Positions 1 to 7,190 of a stretch of 23,119 bases of DNA are shown in pieces; positions within the stretch are counted from its first letter, which is position 1; each line of letters begins with the position of its first letter. Source of the DNA: Flavobacteriales bacterium (lineage in GTDB: Bacteria; Bacteroidota; Bacteroidia; Flavobacteriales_D; Sanyastnellaceae); the NCBI GenBank assembly GCA_015660615.1, contig DQKQ01000231.1, positions 1 through 23,119 on the forward strand, given 5' to 3'. The notes under the pieces were generated by a model that saw nothing but the letters and a program-made list of their open reading frames with translations, was not told the DNA's origin and did no database searches. Both the position numbers and the translations under genes were made by a program.

Positions 1-54
1 AGGGTAGCCGAGTCCACCGTTAAGACAATATTGAATGGTAGCGCTGAGGCGTAG
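1..54 (+). CDS. C-terminal end of an upstream protein, helix-turn-helix-like (partial)
   Basis: Frame 1 is open from the window edge to a TAG at 52-54 and gives 17 residues. They include VAESTVKTILNG, which closely resembles the recognition-helix region of XRE/LacI-type helix-turn-helix proteins (pattern xVSxxTVxxxLNG). If real, this is the end of a small DNA-binding regulator, or of a terminase small subunit with such a fold, lying just before terL. Only the last residues are visible, so start, length and partner domains are unknown. A helix-turn-helix so close to the C-terminus would be unusual for a LacI repressor but possible in a short excisionase- or XRE-like protein. The assignment rests on one short motif and is tentative. 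Confidence 0.4.
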   Translation, partial: RVAESTVKTILNGSAEA

Positions 55-124
55 CCATTGAAATGGTGCATAATAGACATTATGTATAATTGGGTAGGAA
101 TGTCCTCTCAACCTCTCCCTTCCC

Positions 125-169
125 CGCAGGATAAAAAGGGGTGAAAGCGACCCCCCTATCCCCGGTGCG
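125..169 (+). other. Bulged stem-loop in the terL leader
   Basis: Bases 125-128 (CGCA), 129-133 (GGATA) and 138-141 (GGGG) can pair with 166-169 (TGCG), 157-161 (TATCC) and 153-156 (CCCC). This gives about 13 base pairs with an A-rich bulge at 134-137 and a CCGG bulge at 162-165. No T-run follows, so it is not a standard intrinsic terminator. Its place just before terL would fit a packaging recognition site, an upstream transcript end or an mRNA leader structure. The pairing was read by eye and no energy was calculated. Confidence 0.35.
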
Positions 170-245
170 ATCGTCCCGTATCCGCCTATATGTGTTAGTT
201 AGTCACTCACAGACATTTTTATGTTCTGTAACCCCCCCCTCTTTT

Positions 246-257
246 TTAACAAATAAG
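246..257 (+). repeat. Leader motif TTAACAAATAAG, copy 1
   Basis: This 12-base word lies 2 bases before the terL start and recurs exactly at 6444-6455 before the first adaptor-like gene. TTAAC also opens the leaders at 4211-4215 and 5136-5140. It may be part of a phage-specific transcription or translation signal. Confidence 0.4.
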
Positions 258-259
258 AT

Positions 260-1648
260 ATGAATATAGATAACAAAAAAATATTATGGAAACCTCATAA
301 GGGAGCCCAAACAACCGCCCTTCAACAGACAGCATTTGAAGTCTTATATGGAGGAGCAAGAGGCGGAGGTAAGACTGAGGCTGGTTTAGCTTGGATGATT
401 GAACCTAATTATCTAATGAATCCACGATACAGGGGACTTGTTATTCGTAGGAACTACGATGACTTGCGAGATTGGATTGATAGAGCGAGACAATTCTATA
501 GGAGCTTAGGTGTTAAGGTAACTGGGAATCCAGCAGAGTTTAATTTCCCATCAGGGGCAAAGATACGGACTGGTCACCTTGCAGATAGCGATGCTACATA
601 TAAATACTTAGGTCACGAGTATCACAAGATACTTATTGAAGAGCTTACTATCATACCTGAAGAGGAGCACTATCTTAGGCTTATCTCTACATGCCGTTCT
701 ACGGTAAAGGGTCTCATTCCACAAATATTTTGCACAACCAACCCCGGAGGTGTCGGGCATATGTGGGTAAAACAGAGGTTTGTAGATGTCGCCCGAAACG
801 AAGAGTACATTGATCCAGTTACTGGTAGGGATAGAATATTCATACCATCTCGCGTATACGACAACCCAACTCTAATGAAACACGATCCTAATTATGTAAA
901 GACGCTTGAAGGGTTACCTGAAGAGCTTAAACGTGCATGGTTAGATGGAGACTGGGACGTATTTAGCGGGCAATACTTTAATAGGTGGAGATATGAGAAG
1001 CATGTTGTGAAACCATTTAAGATTCCTTCTGACTGGCATAGATATCGCGCTATTGACTATGGATTCTCTGCCCCTTTCTGTTGTCTCTGGATTGCTGTGG
1101 ATTACGATGGGGACGCATATGTATATAAGGAACACTATGAAAAGCGCCAACCCCTATCACATCACACGGCAAAAATAAAAGAATTCAGCGCTGATGAAAA
1201 ATATCAGAACACTCTTGCCGATCCAGCCTGTTGGATAAGAAACCCACAGAACACAAACAACTGGAGTAACGCCTTGCCTACCCATATGTCTATTGCAGAT
1301 ATAATGCAGTTTGATGGAGTAACGGCTAACAGGGCAAACAATGACCGTATAAACGGTTGGAATGTTGTACGCGAATACTTAGAGTGGAATGATTCGGATA
1401 AACCTGAGCCACGTCTTAAAATCTTTGAGAATTGTAAGAATCTTATAAGGACTCTGCCAATGCTTGTACACTCTGAGAAGAGACCGGAGGACTTGGATAC
1501 CAAACAGGAAGACCATTCTGCTGACGCACTCCGTTATGGTTTGATGTACATAGGTAGCCCAAGTAAAGACAGTGTTAAGCCTTATTTACAGAGGGAACTT
1601 GAGAAACTTTTAGCAATGGATTCCACATGGACGGGGATAAGAAATTAA
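260..1648 (+). CDS. terL: Terminase large subunit (packaging ATPase and nuclease)
   Basis: This is the motor that cuts concatemeric phage DNA and pumps it through the portal into the empty head using ATP. The 462 residues are the usual length. The N-terminal ATPase has a Walker A loop GGARGGGKT at residues 31-39, a Walker B strand ILIEE at 124-128 with E128 as the likely catalytic glutamate, and a coupling motif TTNPGG at 159-164. The C-terminal RNase H-like nuclease shows the expected acidic residues: D266 in AIDYGF, D321 in LADPA and D422 in HSADALRYG. ATG 260 is used although its ribosome site is weak (only an AATAAG-type sequence). It is the first gene of the head cluster and overlaps the next start by one base. 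Identification is firm; the packaging type (pac or cos) is not visible. Confidence 0.95.
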   Translation: MNIDNKKILWKPHKGAQTTALQQTAFEVLYGGARGGGKTEAGLAWMIEPNYLMNPRYRGLVIRRNYDDLRDWIDRARQFYRSLGVKVTGNPAEFNFPSGAKIRTGHLADSDATYKYLGHEYHKILIEELTIIPEEEHYLRLISTCRSTVKGLIPQIFCTTNPGGVGHMWVKQRFVDVARNEEYIDPVTGRDRIFIPSRVYDNPTLMKHDPNYVKTLEGLPEELKRAWLDGDWDVFSGQYFNRWRYEKHVVKPFKIPSDWHRYRAIDYGFSAPFCCLWIAVDYDGDAYVYKEHYEKRQPLSHHTAKIKEFSADEKYQNTLADPACWIRNPQNTNNWSNALPTHMSIADIMQFDGVTANRANNDRINGWNVVREYLEWNDSDKPEPRLKIFENCKNLIRTLPMLVHSEKRPEDLDTKQEDHSADALRYGLMYIGSPSKDSVKPYLQRELEKLLAMDSTWTGIRN

Positions 1649-1836
1649 TGCACATAACAATGTTTGATGAGAGGGGTGACCGGAAAGAGGTCATACTTGA
1701 GTCAGAAGACTATCCTAATATTGAACTAAATAAGGATGCCCAATGTCAGTTTGATCAGGCAATATCAGATATAGCTTGTTCGTCCATAGACCTGACAATC
1801 AACAATAAGAACACCCCATATGGAGCACACGGTTAA
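1648..1836 (+). CDS. Small protein between terL and portal, function unknown
   Basis: The preferred start is ATG 1648, which shares a base with the terL stop (TAATG) and has a GGGGAT ribosome site at 1633-1638, nine bases upstream. An upstream ATG at 1627 in the same frame would add seven residues but has no ribosome site. The 62-residue product is mildly acidic, with one stretch of charged residues (DERGDRKEVILESED) and no membrane segment or motif I recognise. Its place, coupled to terL, makes translation with the packaging genes likely. It could be a packaging accessory, but that is only a guess from position. Confidence 0.55.
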   Translation: MHITMFDERGDRKEVILESEDYPNIELNKDAQCQFDQAISDIACSSIDLTINNKNTPYGAHG

Positions 1837-1841
1837 TAAAA

Positions 1842-1985
1842 ATGTATCACAATAAACAGCAGGTGCGAGCCAGTGTATCAGCCTCCATTAAAAAGAACAA
1901 AACTCCTAAAGGTTTTCATCGTATGCCTGATGGGAGCTTAATGAAGGGGAGTTCACATCCTAAAAATAATAAAACGAGGAAATAA
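1842..1985 (+). CDS. 47-residue basic protein with PDGSLMKGSSH motif
   Basis: ATG 1842 to TAA 1983-1985 encodes 47 residues rich in Lys and Arg. The core reads GFHRMPDGSLMKGSSHP. Similar short proteins with an MPDGSxMKG-type core occur near terminase and portal genes of other phages, in my recollection; their job is unknown to me. It fills the gap between its neighbours almost exactly, starting 5 bases after one stop and ending 5 bases before the portal start, which supports it as a real gene. The ribosome site is weak (GGAG is rather far upstream, at 1822-1825). A role in binding DNA or in capsid assembly is possible from its charge but unproven. Confidence 0.65.
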   Translation: MYHNKQQVRASVSASIKKNKTPKGFHRMPDGSLMKGSSHPKNNKTRK

Positions 1986-1990
1986 TTGTA

Positions 1991-3781
1991 ATGGCAGATA
2001 ACATAAACCACTTAGATAAATATCAACCATCCACAAAAGATAGTGACGCTGTACGTAAGGTAACCAATATGTTTGGTATGGCACGCAAGGCTCGTGGTAG
2101 CGTTGAGAAATTGTGGCGAGAGGCTGAGGGGTTATATCAGGGAAACCACTGGGAAAGCATGAACATGCCTAAGTTTAAGAACCAGATTACGGTTGACTTG
2201 ATCGCATCAGCGATTGATACTATGATCCCAATATTATCTTCAAGACCTCCAAAGATTGATATTATTGCAGTTGCAGGGGATGAGCGTGGCAGTGATGTCG
2301 CGGGAACTGTTCAGGCGTTTATGGATGAGCTTTGGACTATAAGGGATATGCAGAATCTTATACCAGAATTCTTACTTGACTATCTTGTCTATGGGACTGG
2401 CGTTATGAAGGTTAACTGGAATAACGTAGATGATCTGCCGGACTGTGATGTTGTTGATCCATTTAATTTCTACGTAAACCCATCAGCTACAAAATTAGAG
2501 AACGCTGAGTGGGTGTGTATTGTATCTCCAATGCCTATATATGAGATTAAGGAAAGATTTGAAAACGGTAAGTACGTCAAACCAATGTCGGACTTAGATA
2601 AATTTAGCGCAACTAAAATTGGCACAACTGATGTTGACGGTGAGAAGGTTCAGGTAACGGATACGAAAGGTCAGGAAACTAATTATTATGAGAGCATGGG
2701 AAAGGCAATGGAAGACCTTGAGCCCAGAGCCCTTGTTATCGAGTGTTATATGCGAGACCCTTCTAAGGAATATGTTGTTGATGACGAAGGCAAAGAGGTT
2801 CACAAGCGTAAATATCCAAATGGAATGCGTCAGGTGATCGTGAGCAATGGTGTTCTATTATATGATGGACAAACAAAGTATCCATTCTTTAATAGAGAAA
2901 ACCACCTTCCTCATCCTTTCCCTTTTGTTTCTATTAAAAACACAGGGTCACCGCATTCGTTCTGGGGCAAACCAGAACCTAAAAGATTAAAGTCTCTCAA
3001 TCTCGCCATGGATAGAATAAGCTCTCAGGTTATGGATAATATCCACCTGACAGCCAATCCAATGTGGGTTATAGATGAGAGCACTGGTGTGGAAAACCAG
3101 ATAACAAATAAACCAGCTCAGGTTATACGTAAAAAGGGGGCAGGTAGTGTTGAGATGAAGAGCCCGCCATCCATGCCCGGATACGTGTTTAACTTTTACG
3201 AGCTTCTTAGTGATGTGTTTGAAACCGTAAGTGGCGTGAACAAGTCAACTCAAGGTAAGGATTCGTCTAATGTCACGAGTGGCGTTCAAGCTCAAATATA
3301 CAGACAAGCCTCCACTACTAAGATTGACTTCAAGTCACGATCTGTAGATCAGGCTATTTCAACATTAGGCGCAATGTGGGTAGCAATGTTTAAACACCTT
3401 GGGAGCAGTATTGTTCGTGTAAACTATATTAACGAGGATGGTTTATCTGAACAGCGTGATATGGTTGGTGTGATGTTCCGTGACGTTGACATGTTAGTTC
3501 GCGCAAAGGCAGGATCAATGTTACCTGAGAATAGGATGTTCATCGAAAACAAAATTTTACAGCTTGCCCAACTTGGCATTGTAACCGATCCAGAGTACAT
3601 TGTTGATAGCATGGAGCTACCCGGCAAGGAGAGGTTGCTCGCTAAGATTAGGGAAGAAAAAGCAAAAGCGGAGGCTGAGGAAAACGCTCCGGTGACTCCC
3701 GACCAGCTTGGTGGTAATGAGGACGAGATTTATGAGACGCTCATGGAGAATCCTGAGTTAGCTGATAAGGTACAAACTTAA
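1991..3781 (+). CDS. Portal protein
   Basis: The portal forms the ring at one capsid vertex through which DNA enters and leaves, and binds terminase first and the tail adaptor later. The 596 residues fit podovirus portals. Supporting sequence includes LLDYLVYGTGVMKVNWN and the following DCDVVDPFNFYVNP strand, typical of the wing/clip part of P22-like portals. Next comes a central KPEPKRLKSLNLAMDRISSQ helix, then GVNKSTQGKDSSNVTSGVQA and a long helix (TKIDFKSRSVDQAISTLGAM) that fit the stem and crown. The C-terminus is acidic and Glu-rich, ending in helical segments. ATG 1991 is preceded by GAGGA at about 1976-1980. Its place between terL and scaffold supports the call. I cannot separate P22-like from other portal families with certainty. 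Confidence 0.88.
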   Translation: MADNINHLDKYQPSTKDSDAVRKVTNMFGMARKARGSVEKLWREAEGLYQGNHWESMNMPKFKNQITVDLIASAIDTMIPILSSRPPKIDIIAVAGDERGSDVAGTVQAFMDELWTIRDMQNLIPEFLLDYLVYGTGVMKVNWNNVDDLPDCDVVDPFNFYVNPSATKLENAEWVCIVSPMPIYEIKERFENGKYVKPMSDLDKFSATKIGTTDVDGEKVQVTDTKGQETNYYESMGKAMEDLEPRALVIECYMRDPSKEYVVDDEGKEVHKRKYPNGMRQVIVSNGVLLYDGQTKYPFFNRENHLPHPFPFVSIKNTGSPHSFWGKPEPKRLKSLNLAMDRISSQVMDNIHLTANPMWVIDESTGVENQITNKPAQVIRKKGAGSVEMKSPPSMPGYVFNFYELLSDVFETVSGVNKSTQGKDSSNVTSGVQAQIYRQASTTKIDFKSRSVDQAISTLGAMWVAMFKHLGSSIVRVNYINEDGLSEQRDMVGVMFRDVDMLVRAKAGSMLPENRMFIENKILQLAQLGIVTDPEYIVDSMELPGKERLLAKIREEKAKAEAEENAPVTPDQLGGNEDEIYETLMENPELADKVQT

Positions 3782-3793
3782 AGGACAATATAA

Positions 3794-4123
3794 ATGCCAC
3801 AACGTAGAATTAAAAAAATAAGAAAAAAGAAACCGACTGATATAAAGCTTCAAAGTAGGGCTCATGGTTTGAGTTTAATGAAAACCTCTGTTCTCGGTAT
3901 GAATCCAGTGAAAATGAGGAAGATAAAACCTCAAACTAACAAAGAAGCAACAGCAAGCTATAGAAGAGAGAATCCATATCAAAATATGAATTGGGAAGAG
4001 TCCGAGAAGGCTCGGTTGAAACGTAAGAAAAAAACAGATGAAGACGATAGTAGGCGTGAAAGACTTAATATTCCAGATAGATGGGACGCTTATAAATCAC
4101 GGGTTAAAAAAGAAAAATTGTGA
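3794..4123 (+). CDS. Very basic small protein downstream of portal, unknown
   Basis: The 109-residue product has 34 Lys or Arg residues (about 31%), with KKIRKKK near the start and KARLKRKKK near residue 80, and a mixed-charge C-terminal helix. No catalytic motif or membrane segment is seen. A good ribosome site (AAGGA at 3781-3785) precedes ATG 3794. Lying between portal and scaffold, it may be packaged with DNA, bind the acidic scaffold, or act in head assembly. These roles are inferred from charge and position only. It is the last gene before a non-coding leader, so it may end the first transcription block. Confidence 0.7.
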   Translation: MPQRRIKKIRKKKPTDIKLQSRAHGLSLMKTSVLGMNPVKMRKIKPQTNKEATASYRRENPYQNMNWEESEKARLKRKKKTDEDDSRRERLNIPDRWDAYKSRVKKEKL

Positions 4124-4232
4124 AAAGAAAAAATAATTAAAACCTCTTTTGCTATTTTAGAAGTAGAAGTGGTTAGATATTCTTATAGTACAGTGCTTAC
4201 ATATTGTTAATTAACCTAATGGGGAAATGAAT
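4124..4232 (+). promoter_or_regulatory. Leader before scaffold and capsid genes
   Basis: These 109 A+T-rich bases separate the terL-portal block from scaffold and capsid. A TATAGT at 4184-4189 could be a -10 box, but no matching -35 is present at normal spacing. A perfect 10-base palindrome GTTAATTAAC (4206-4215) ends in the same TTAAC word seen before terL, the capsid gene and the first adaptor-like gene. A GGGG ribosome site (4221-4224) lies 8 bases before ATG 4233. A promoter raising scaffold and capsid expression would make sense here but is unproven. No terminator hairpin with a T-run was found. Confidence 0.35.
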
Positions 4233-5135
4233 ATGACTGAGAGCATAGAAGGTGGAACTTACGGAGAATCGGTAACACGAGAGGTTGCTGACTCGCTAAT
4301 TACAGAAGACATTGAAGATGTCTCTACACCAGTTAGTGATGAAGTAACAGAAGTAATGGAAGCCAGCAGTGAGGAAGCGACTGCAAAGGAAGCAGAGACT
4401 CAGGAAACTGAGCAACTTGCGGAAGAAGACACAGCTCCTACGGAAGACGATAGTATTTACGATGTTGAAATCGATGGTACTATCTACACAGCCGAACAGT
4501 TAACTGAGGCTATAAAGGACTCCAATAACAAGTCCGAATGGCAGAAAAGTAATACTCAGAAGGCTCAGGATGTCTCTCAACGAGAGTCCGAGCTTAAGAC
4601 TGAACTCGACAGAATCAGTGGTGTGATGAAAGACGAGGAAGTTGTGGAAACTATGAAAGATATTCTTGGCGAAGACCATGAATTCTTTAGAGAGTCTAAC
4701 GTAAAGTTTTCAGACAATGCGGATAATCAGGAACAGCCTACTGTTAGTAATCAATCTGATAGTAGGGTAGACGCTTTAGAAGCTCAGTTGCAGGAAATTC
4801 ACTTGAAAGATCAAGTGAGCCAAGAGATAAACTCTCTTATAACAGCACACCCTGAGCTCAAGGATGATGGCGAAGCTATATCTGAGGTGTTAGATATAGC
4901 AGTAGATCGGGATATTCCCAATTTAGAAGACGCACTAACCCTTGCACAATCAAGAGCATCTGAACAATCCGCCGTAATGAGGGCTATGAAGAAACTGAAA
5001 GAAGCTGAAAATCTAAAGGCTATACCTGAAGTGGATAGTAAGACGAAGGGTGATCACAGTCCAACTGTGACAAAGAGCCCTGACTTTGATCATGCACGAG
5101 AGGTAGCATTTAAGGATTATCAGCTCTTTGAATAA
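4233..5135 (+). CDS. Capsid assembly scaffolding protein (putative)
   Basis: A scaffold fills the procapsid during assembly and leaves before or during packaging. This 300-residue protein has the usual character. It has a highly acidic, Glu/Thr-rich N-terminus (residues 1-70) and a short folded piece starting IYDVEIDGTIYTAEQL (from residue 75), of the kind seen in many phage scaffolds. Long charged helices likely to form coiled coils follow (about 95-145, 175-200 and 240-265), then a basic-acidic tail. It sits directly before the major capsid gene, the normal scaffold position. ATG 4233 is preferred because GGGG lies 8 bases away; an in-frame ATG at 4227 is too close to that site. No protease motif is seen, so scaffold release by a separate protease is not indicated here. 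Confidence 0.72.
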   Translation: MTESIEGGTYGESVTREVADSLITEDIEDVSTPVSDEVTEVMEASSEEATAKEAETQETEQLAEEDTAPTEDDSIYDVEIDGTIYTAEQLTEAIKDSNNKSEWQKSNTQKAQDVSQRESELKTELDRISGVMKDEEVVETMKDILGEDHEFFRESNVKFSDNADNQEQPTVSNQSDSRVDALEAQLQEIHLKDQVSQEINSLITAHPELKDDGEAISEVLDIAVDRDIPNLEDALTLAQSRASEQSAVMRAMKKLKEAENLKAIPEVDSKTKGDHSPTVTKSPDFDHAREVAFKDYQLFE

Positions 5136-5163
5136 TTAACCACAATTTAGGGGGTAAAGTCAA
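5136..5163 (+). promoter_or_regulatory. Strong ribosome site and TTAAC motif before the capsid gene
   Basis: AGGGGG at 5149-5154 lies nine bases before ATG 5164, the strongest ribosome site in the head block, as expected for the most abundant virion protein. TTAAC at 5136-5140 repeats the word found in the other leaders. Confidence 0.5.
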
Positions 5164-6144
5164 ATGGCTTTAAACTATGATAATTTATCAGCCTTAACGA
5201 AGAATCAATACATTCCTCTTATGGTCGATAATATATTCAATAGCAATGTCTTGACACACCGTCTCTTGAGAAAATCCAAAGCTGGCGCTTCTGGCATGAA
5301 AGTTCTGCAACCTGTAGAATATGCTAAAGCTGATGCTAAGGGTTTCTACTCTGGATACGATATACTTGATACCTCACCTACAGAAGTCTTCACGGATGCC
5401 GAGTACGATTGGAAACAGTGTTATGCTACAATCTCTATATCTGGGCGCGAAGAAGCTTTGAATGACGGTGCGGAACGAGTTATCGATCTATTAGAGGCTA
5501 AGGTCAAGAATGCTGAAAAATCACTTAAAGACATGTTTGGTACTTCATTATATGGTACTCAAACTGGTAGCGGAACGGACTTTGTTGGTCTCCAACATAT
5601 GATCGCTTCAGCTCGCTCTTTAGGTGGAATTGACACCAGTGGTGGAGATTACACATGGTGGGATGCTGGCTCAGTGAAAGCTGTGTCTGGTACACCAACA
5701 TATGCTAACATCACCGATACAGCTCACGCAAGCTTCATTCAGAAGTTAATTCGTGAGACGTATGGTGTTCTTACCATTGATGGTCAAAAACCATCCATAA
5801 TCGTAACAACTCAAGTGGTATTCGATGCCTATGAGGAAAGCTTAGTAGCTCAGAAACGCTTCGGTGCTTCGAGCAAGTCTCTTGCAGACGCTGGCTTTAC
5901 AAACCTCTTGTATCGCGGAACACCTGTTGTTGTTGACGATCACTGTCCTGCTGGAATGATGTTCTTCTTAAACGAGAACTACATCCGGTTTAGACACCAC
6001 AGAAAGAGAAACTTCAAGTTCGAGGGCTTTCAAAAGCCAGTGAACCAAGACGCTCGCGTCGCGAAGATTCTATGGCTTGGAGCATTAACCTGTTCTGCTC
6101 CTCGCTACATGGGTAAAATAACAGGCTTACCCTCAGCTTACTAA
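5164..6144 (+). CDS. Major capsid protein, HK97-like fold (putative)
   Basis: This is the shell protein, expected in hundreds of copies per head. The 326 residues match the usual size. The start (MALNYDNLSALTKNQYIPLM) resembles the N-arm of phage capsid proteins. The stretch with ATISISGREEALNDG near residues 88-102 is the typical E-loop to P-domain strand and helix region. It is followed by a spine-like helix (LLEAKVKNAEKSLKDMFG, about 111-128) and LYGTQTGSGTDFVGLQHM, a common capsid pattern. The C-terminal half includes FNAxx-like strands ending in the KNFKFEGFQKP region. It is preceded by the scaffold, followed by a decoration-like gene, and has a strong ribosome site. I see no separate prohead protease. 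The exact capsid family was not established. Confidence 0.87.
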   Translation: MALNYDNLSALTKNQYIPLMVDNIFNSNVLTHRLLRKSKAGASGMKVLQPVEYAKADAKGFYSGYDILDTSPTEVFTDAEYDWKQCYATISISGREEALNDGAERVIDLLEAKVKNAEKSLKDMFGTSLYGTQTGSGTDFVGLQHMIASARSLGGIDTSGGDYTWWDAGSVKAVSGTPTYANITDTAHASFIQKLIRETYGVLTIDGQKPSIIVTTQVVFDAYEESLVAQKRFGASSKSLADAGFTNLLYRGTPVVVDDHCPAGMMFFLNENYIRFRHHRKRNFKFEGFQKPVNQDARVAKILWLGALTCSAPRYMGKITGLPSAY

Positions 6145-6157
6145 TAAGGAGTAAACT

Positions 6158-6391
6158 ATGGCAATGACACAAGCAAGTTCTGACAAAGTAAAAGTCGGAA
6201 TGTTGGGCGAAAAAGATGCTACTGATAAGGTTTACACCCAAATTGGTGGAGTGAGGTTTTACACCGGAACTGGTGCGCCTACTCATGCATCTGTTAAGGG
6301 TTCTATTGCGATCGATGTTTCCACTGGTAAAATGCATATTTGCACAGTTGCTACTGGCACGTGGGTTGTAGTCGGAGCGCAAACGACTTAA
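6158..6391 (+). CDS. Small capsid decoration or head-fibre-like protein
   Basis: The 77-residue product lies 13 bases after the capsid gene and has a clear ribosome site (AAGGAG just upstream of ATG 6158). After a short polar N-terminus it reads GGVRFYTGTGAPTHASVKGS then IAIDVSTGKMHICTVATGTW, a beta-rich module. The same pattern (a G-S/E-L-type turn, a short strand, a labelled-type loop, then an aromatic strand) is common in phage head fibres and tail appendages. Position and small size suggest a protein bound to the outer shell. The family name is unknown to me, and a stabilising or host-binding role is inferred. The strong hairpin downstream suggests that this gene ends the highly expressed capsid block. 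Confidence 0.6.
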   Translation: MAMTQASSDKVKVGMLGEKDATDKVYTQIGGVRFYTGTGAPTHASVKGSIAIDVSTGKMHICTVATGTWVVVGAQTT

Positions 6392-6410
6392 CACAGTAAC
6401 GTAACGTATT

Positions 6411-6438
6411 CTTGGGGGGAGCTTCGGCTTCCCCTGAG
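6411..6438 (+). terminator. UUCG-capped hairpin at the head/tail gene boundary
   Basis: Bases 6411-6422 (CTTGGGGGGAGC) pair with 6427-6438 (GCTTCCCCTGAG) through 12 pairs, three of them G-U wobbles, closed by a TTCG loop at 6423-6426. C(UUCG)G is an exceptionally stable RNA tetraloop. No T-run follows (next bases are ACTACTTAAC), so it is not a complete intrinsic terminator. It could reduce read-through after the capsid genes, protect the 3' end of capsid mRNA, or serve as a processing point. It lies 20 bases after the decoration gene stop and 27 bases before the next start. Confidence 0.7.
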
Positions 6439-6443
6439 ACTAC

Positions 6444-6455
6444 TTAACAAATAAG
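6444..6455 (+). repeat. Leader motif TTAACAAATAAG, copy 2
   Basis: This is an exact copy of the 12-base word at 246-257. Here it directly follows the UUCG hairpin and runs into the AAGGA ribosome site of the next gene (ATG 6465). A repeat confined to leaders is a candidate phage regulatory signal. Confidence 0.4.
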
Positions 6456-6464
6456 GAAAGAAAA

Positions 6465-7190
6465 ATGACCGGAACTGAAATGACCGACATGCTCGGACTA
6501 AGGTTAGAAGACCCTGATCAAGCATCATTCACACAAGCAACAAAAATTAAATCAATTAATATTGCACAAAGGACTGTCGTTAATCTTATCGATAACGCAT
6601 ACCTAACAGAATTACAAAGTATTGACACTAACACCTTGCACGCCACTAATGGTTTTATGGCTAATTATCTAACGGATGGTGTGGCGACATTCGCATTCCT
6701 TGAGATCGACCCAATAAGGGGTGGTGTAATAGCTGTGAAAGCACACAATAAAACTGGAAGTTCTGGTAGCTTTGCTTTAGCACCCCTTGGATTTGCAAAC
6801 ATGATAGAACCACAAGATGTTAAAAGGCTGGAGAATTCCTATTTAGCAGGATCAACGTCTAACGTAGTAGCTTACGTATTCAAAGAATCTCTTTATGTTG
6901 AACCAACCACAGTTGAGGCTGTAGATGTTTGGTATATTAAAAATCCATTAGAGTTCACTTCAGGTAGTGCTGTCGCAAATGTTAGTCAGGCTTTATCTGC
7001 TGAATGTGAACTGAATGTTTCGCTACAAGAACCTATTCTTGATTTCGCTGAAAGCCAGTTATGGAAAATGGACAACAAGCCTGATAGGGCTGGTATTGCA
7101 TACACAAATGCTGTCAGTCAGATAAAAACACTCAACGAGAGATATCAGGTCGAAAAGCCAAAAGGTATTGGTACACAAGGTAGGGCATAA
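6465..7190 (+). CDS. Head-tail connector or adaptor-like protein
   Basis: The 241-residue protein starts with MTGTEMTDMLGLRLEDPDQA followed by a helix (FTQATKIKSINIAQRTVVNL). This is the layout of phage adaptor proteins, whose N-terminal helices pack on the portal. The middle (about 60-165) is predicted beta-rich and includes LYVEPTTVEAVDVWYIKNP, a typical strand pair in such proteins. The C-terminus is a long helix (LQEPILDFAESQLWKMDNKP onward) like the adaptor's last helix. It would close the portal after packaging and hold the tail. A strong AAGGA site precedes ATG 6465, and its stop overlaps the next start (TAATG). Whether it or the next gene is the true ring adaptor is not settled; both share the fold pattern. 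Confidence 0.6.
   Translation: MTGTEMTDMLGLRLEDPDQASFTQATKIKSINIAQRTVVNLIDNAYLTELQSIDTNTLHATNGFMANYLTDGVATFAFLEIDPIRGGVIAVKAHNKTGSSGSFALAPLGFANMIEPQDVKRLENSYLAGSTSNVVAYVFKESLYVEPTTVEAVDVWYIKNPLEFTSGSAVANVSQALSAECELNVSLQEPILDFAESQLWKMDNKPDRAGIAYTNAVSQIKTLNERYQVEKPKGIGTQGRA

Larger units (their letters stand above)
55..259 (+). promoter_or_regulatory. Non-coding leader upstream of terL
   Basis: These 205 bases carry no plausible gene. A perfect TATAAT sits at 85-90. The only good TTGAAA upstream (58-63) is 21 bases away, too far for a normal sigma-70 promoter, so a host-type promoter is only possible. The region is strand-biased, with runs of pyrimidines at 107-125 and 151-163 and an eight-C run at 232-239 followed by six Ts at 242-247. 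It also holds the stem-loop at 125-169 and a 12-base motif at 246-257 that recurs before another gene. A weaker hairpin (CAGACAT paired with ATG-T-TCTG, bulged, loop TTTT) lies at 210-228. A promoter, an upstream terminator or a packaging site could all be here; the sequence does not decide. Confidence 0.4.

Noticed and set aside
58..90. TTGAAA and TATAAT as a sigma-70 promoter
   Set aside because: The spacing is 21 bases instead of about 17, so the pair is not a convincing promoter. Only the isolated -10-like box is recorded within the leader entry.
6014..6394. Minus-strand frame over the end of the capsid gene and the decoration gene
   Set aside because: It is antisense to two well supported genes and shows no motif or ribosome site; treated as a shadow.
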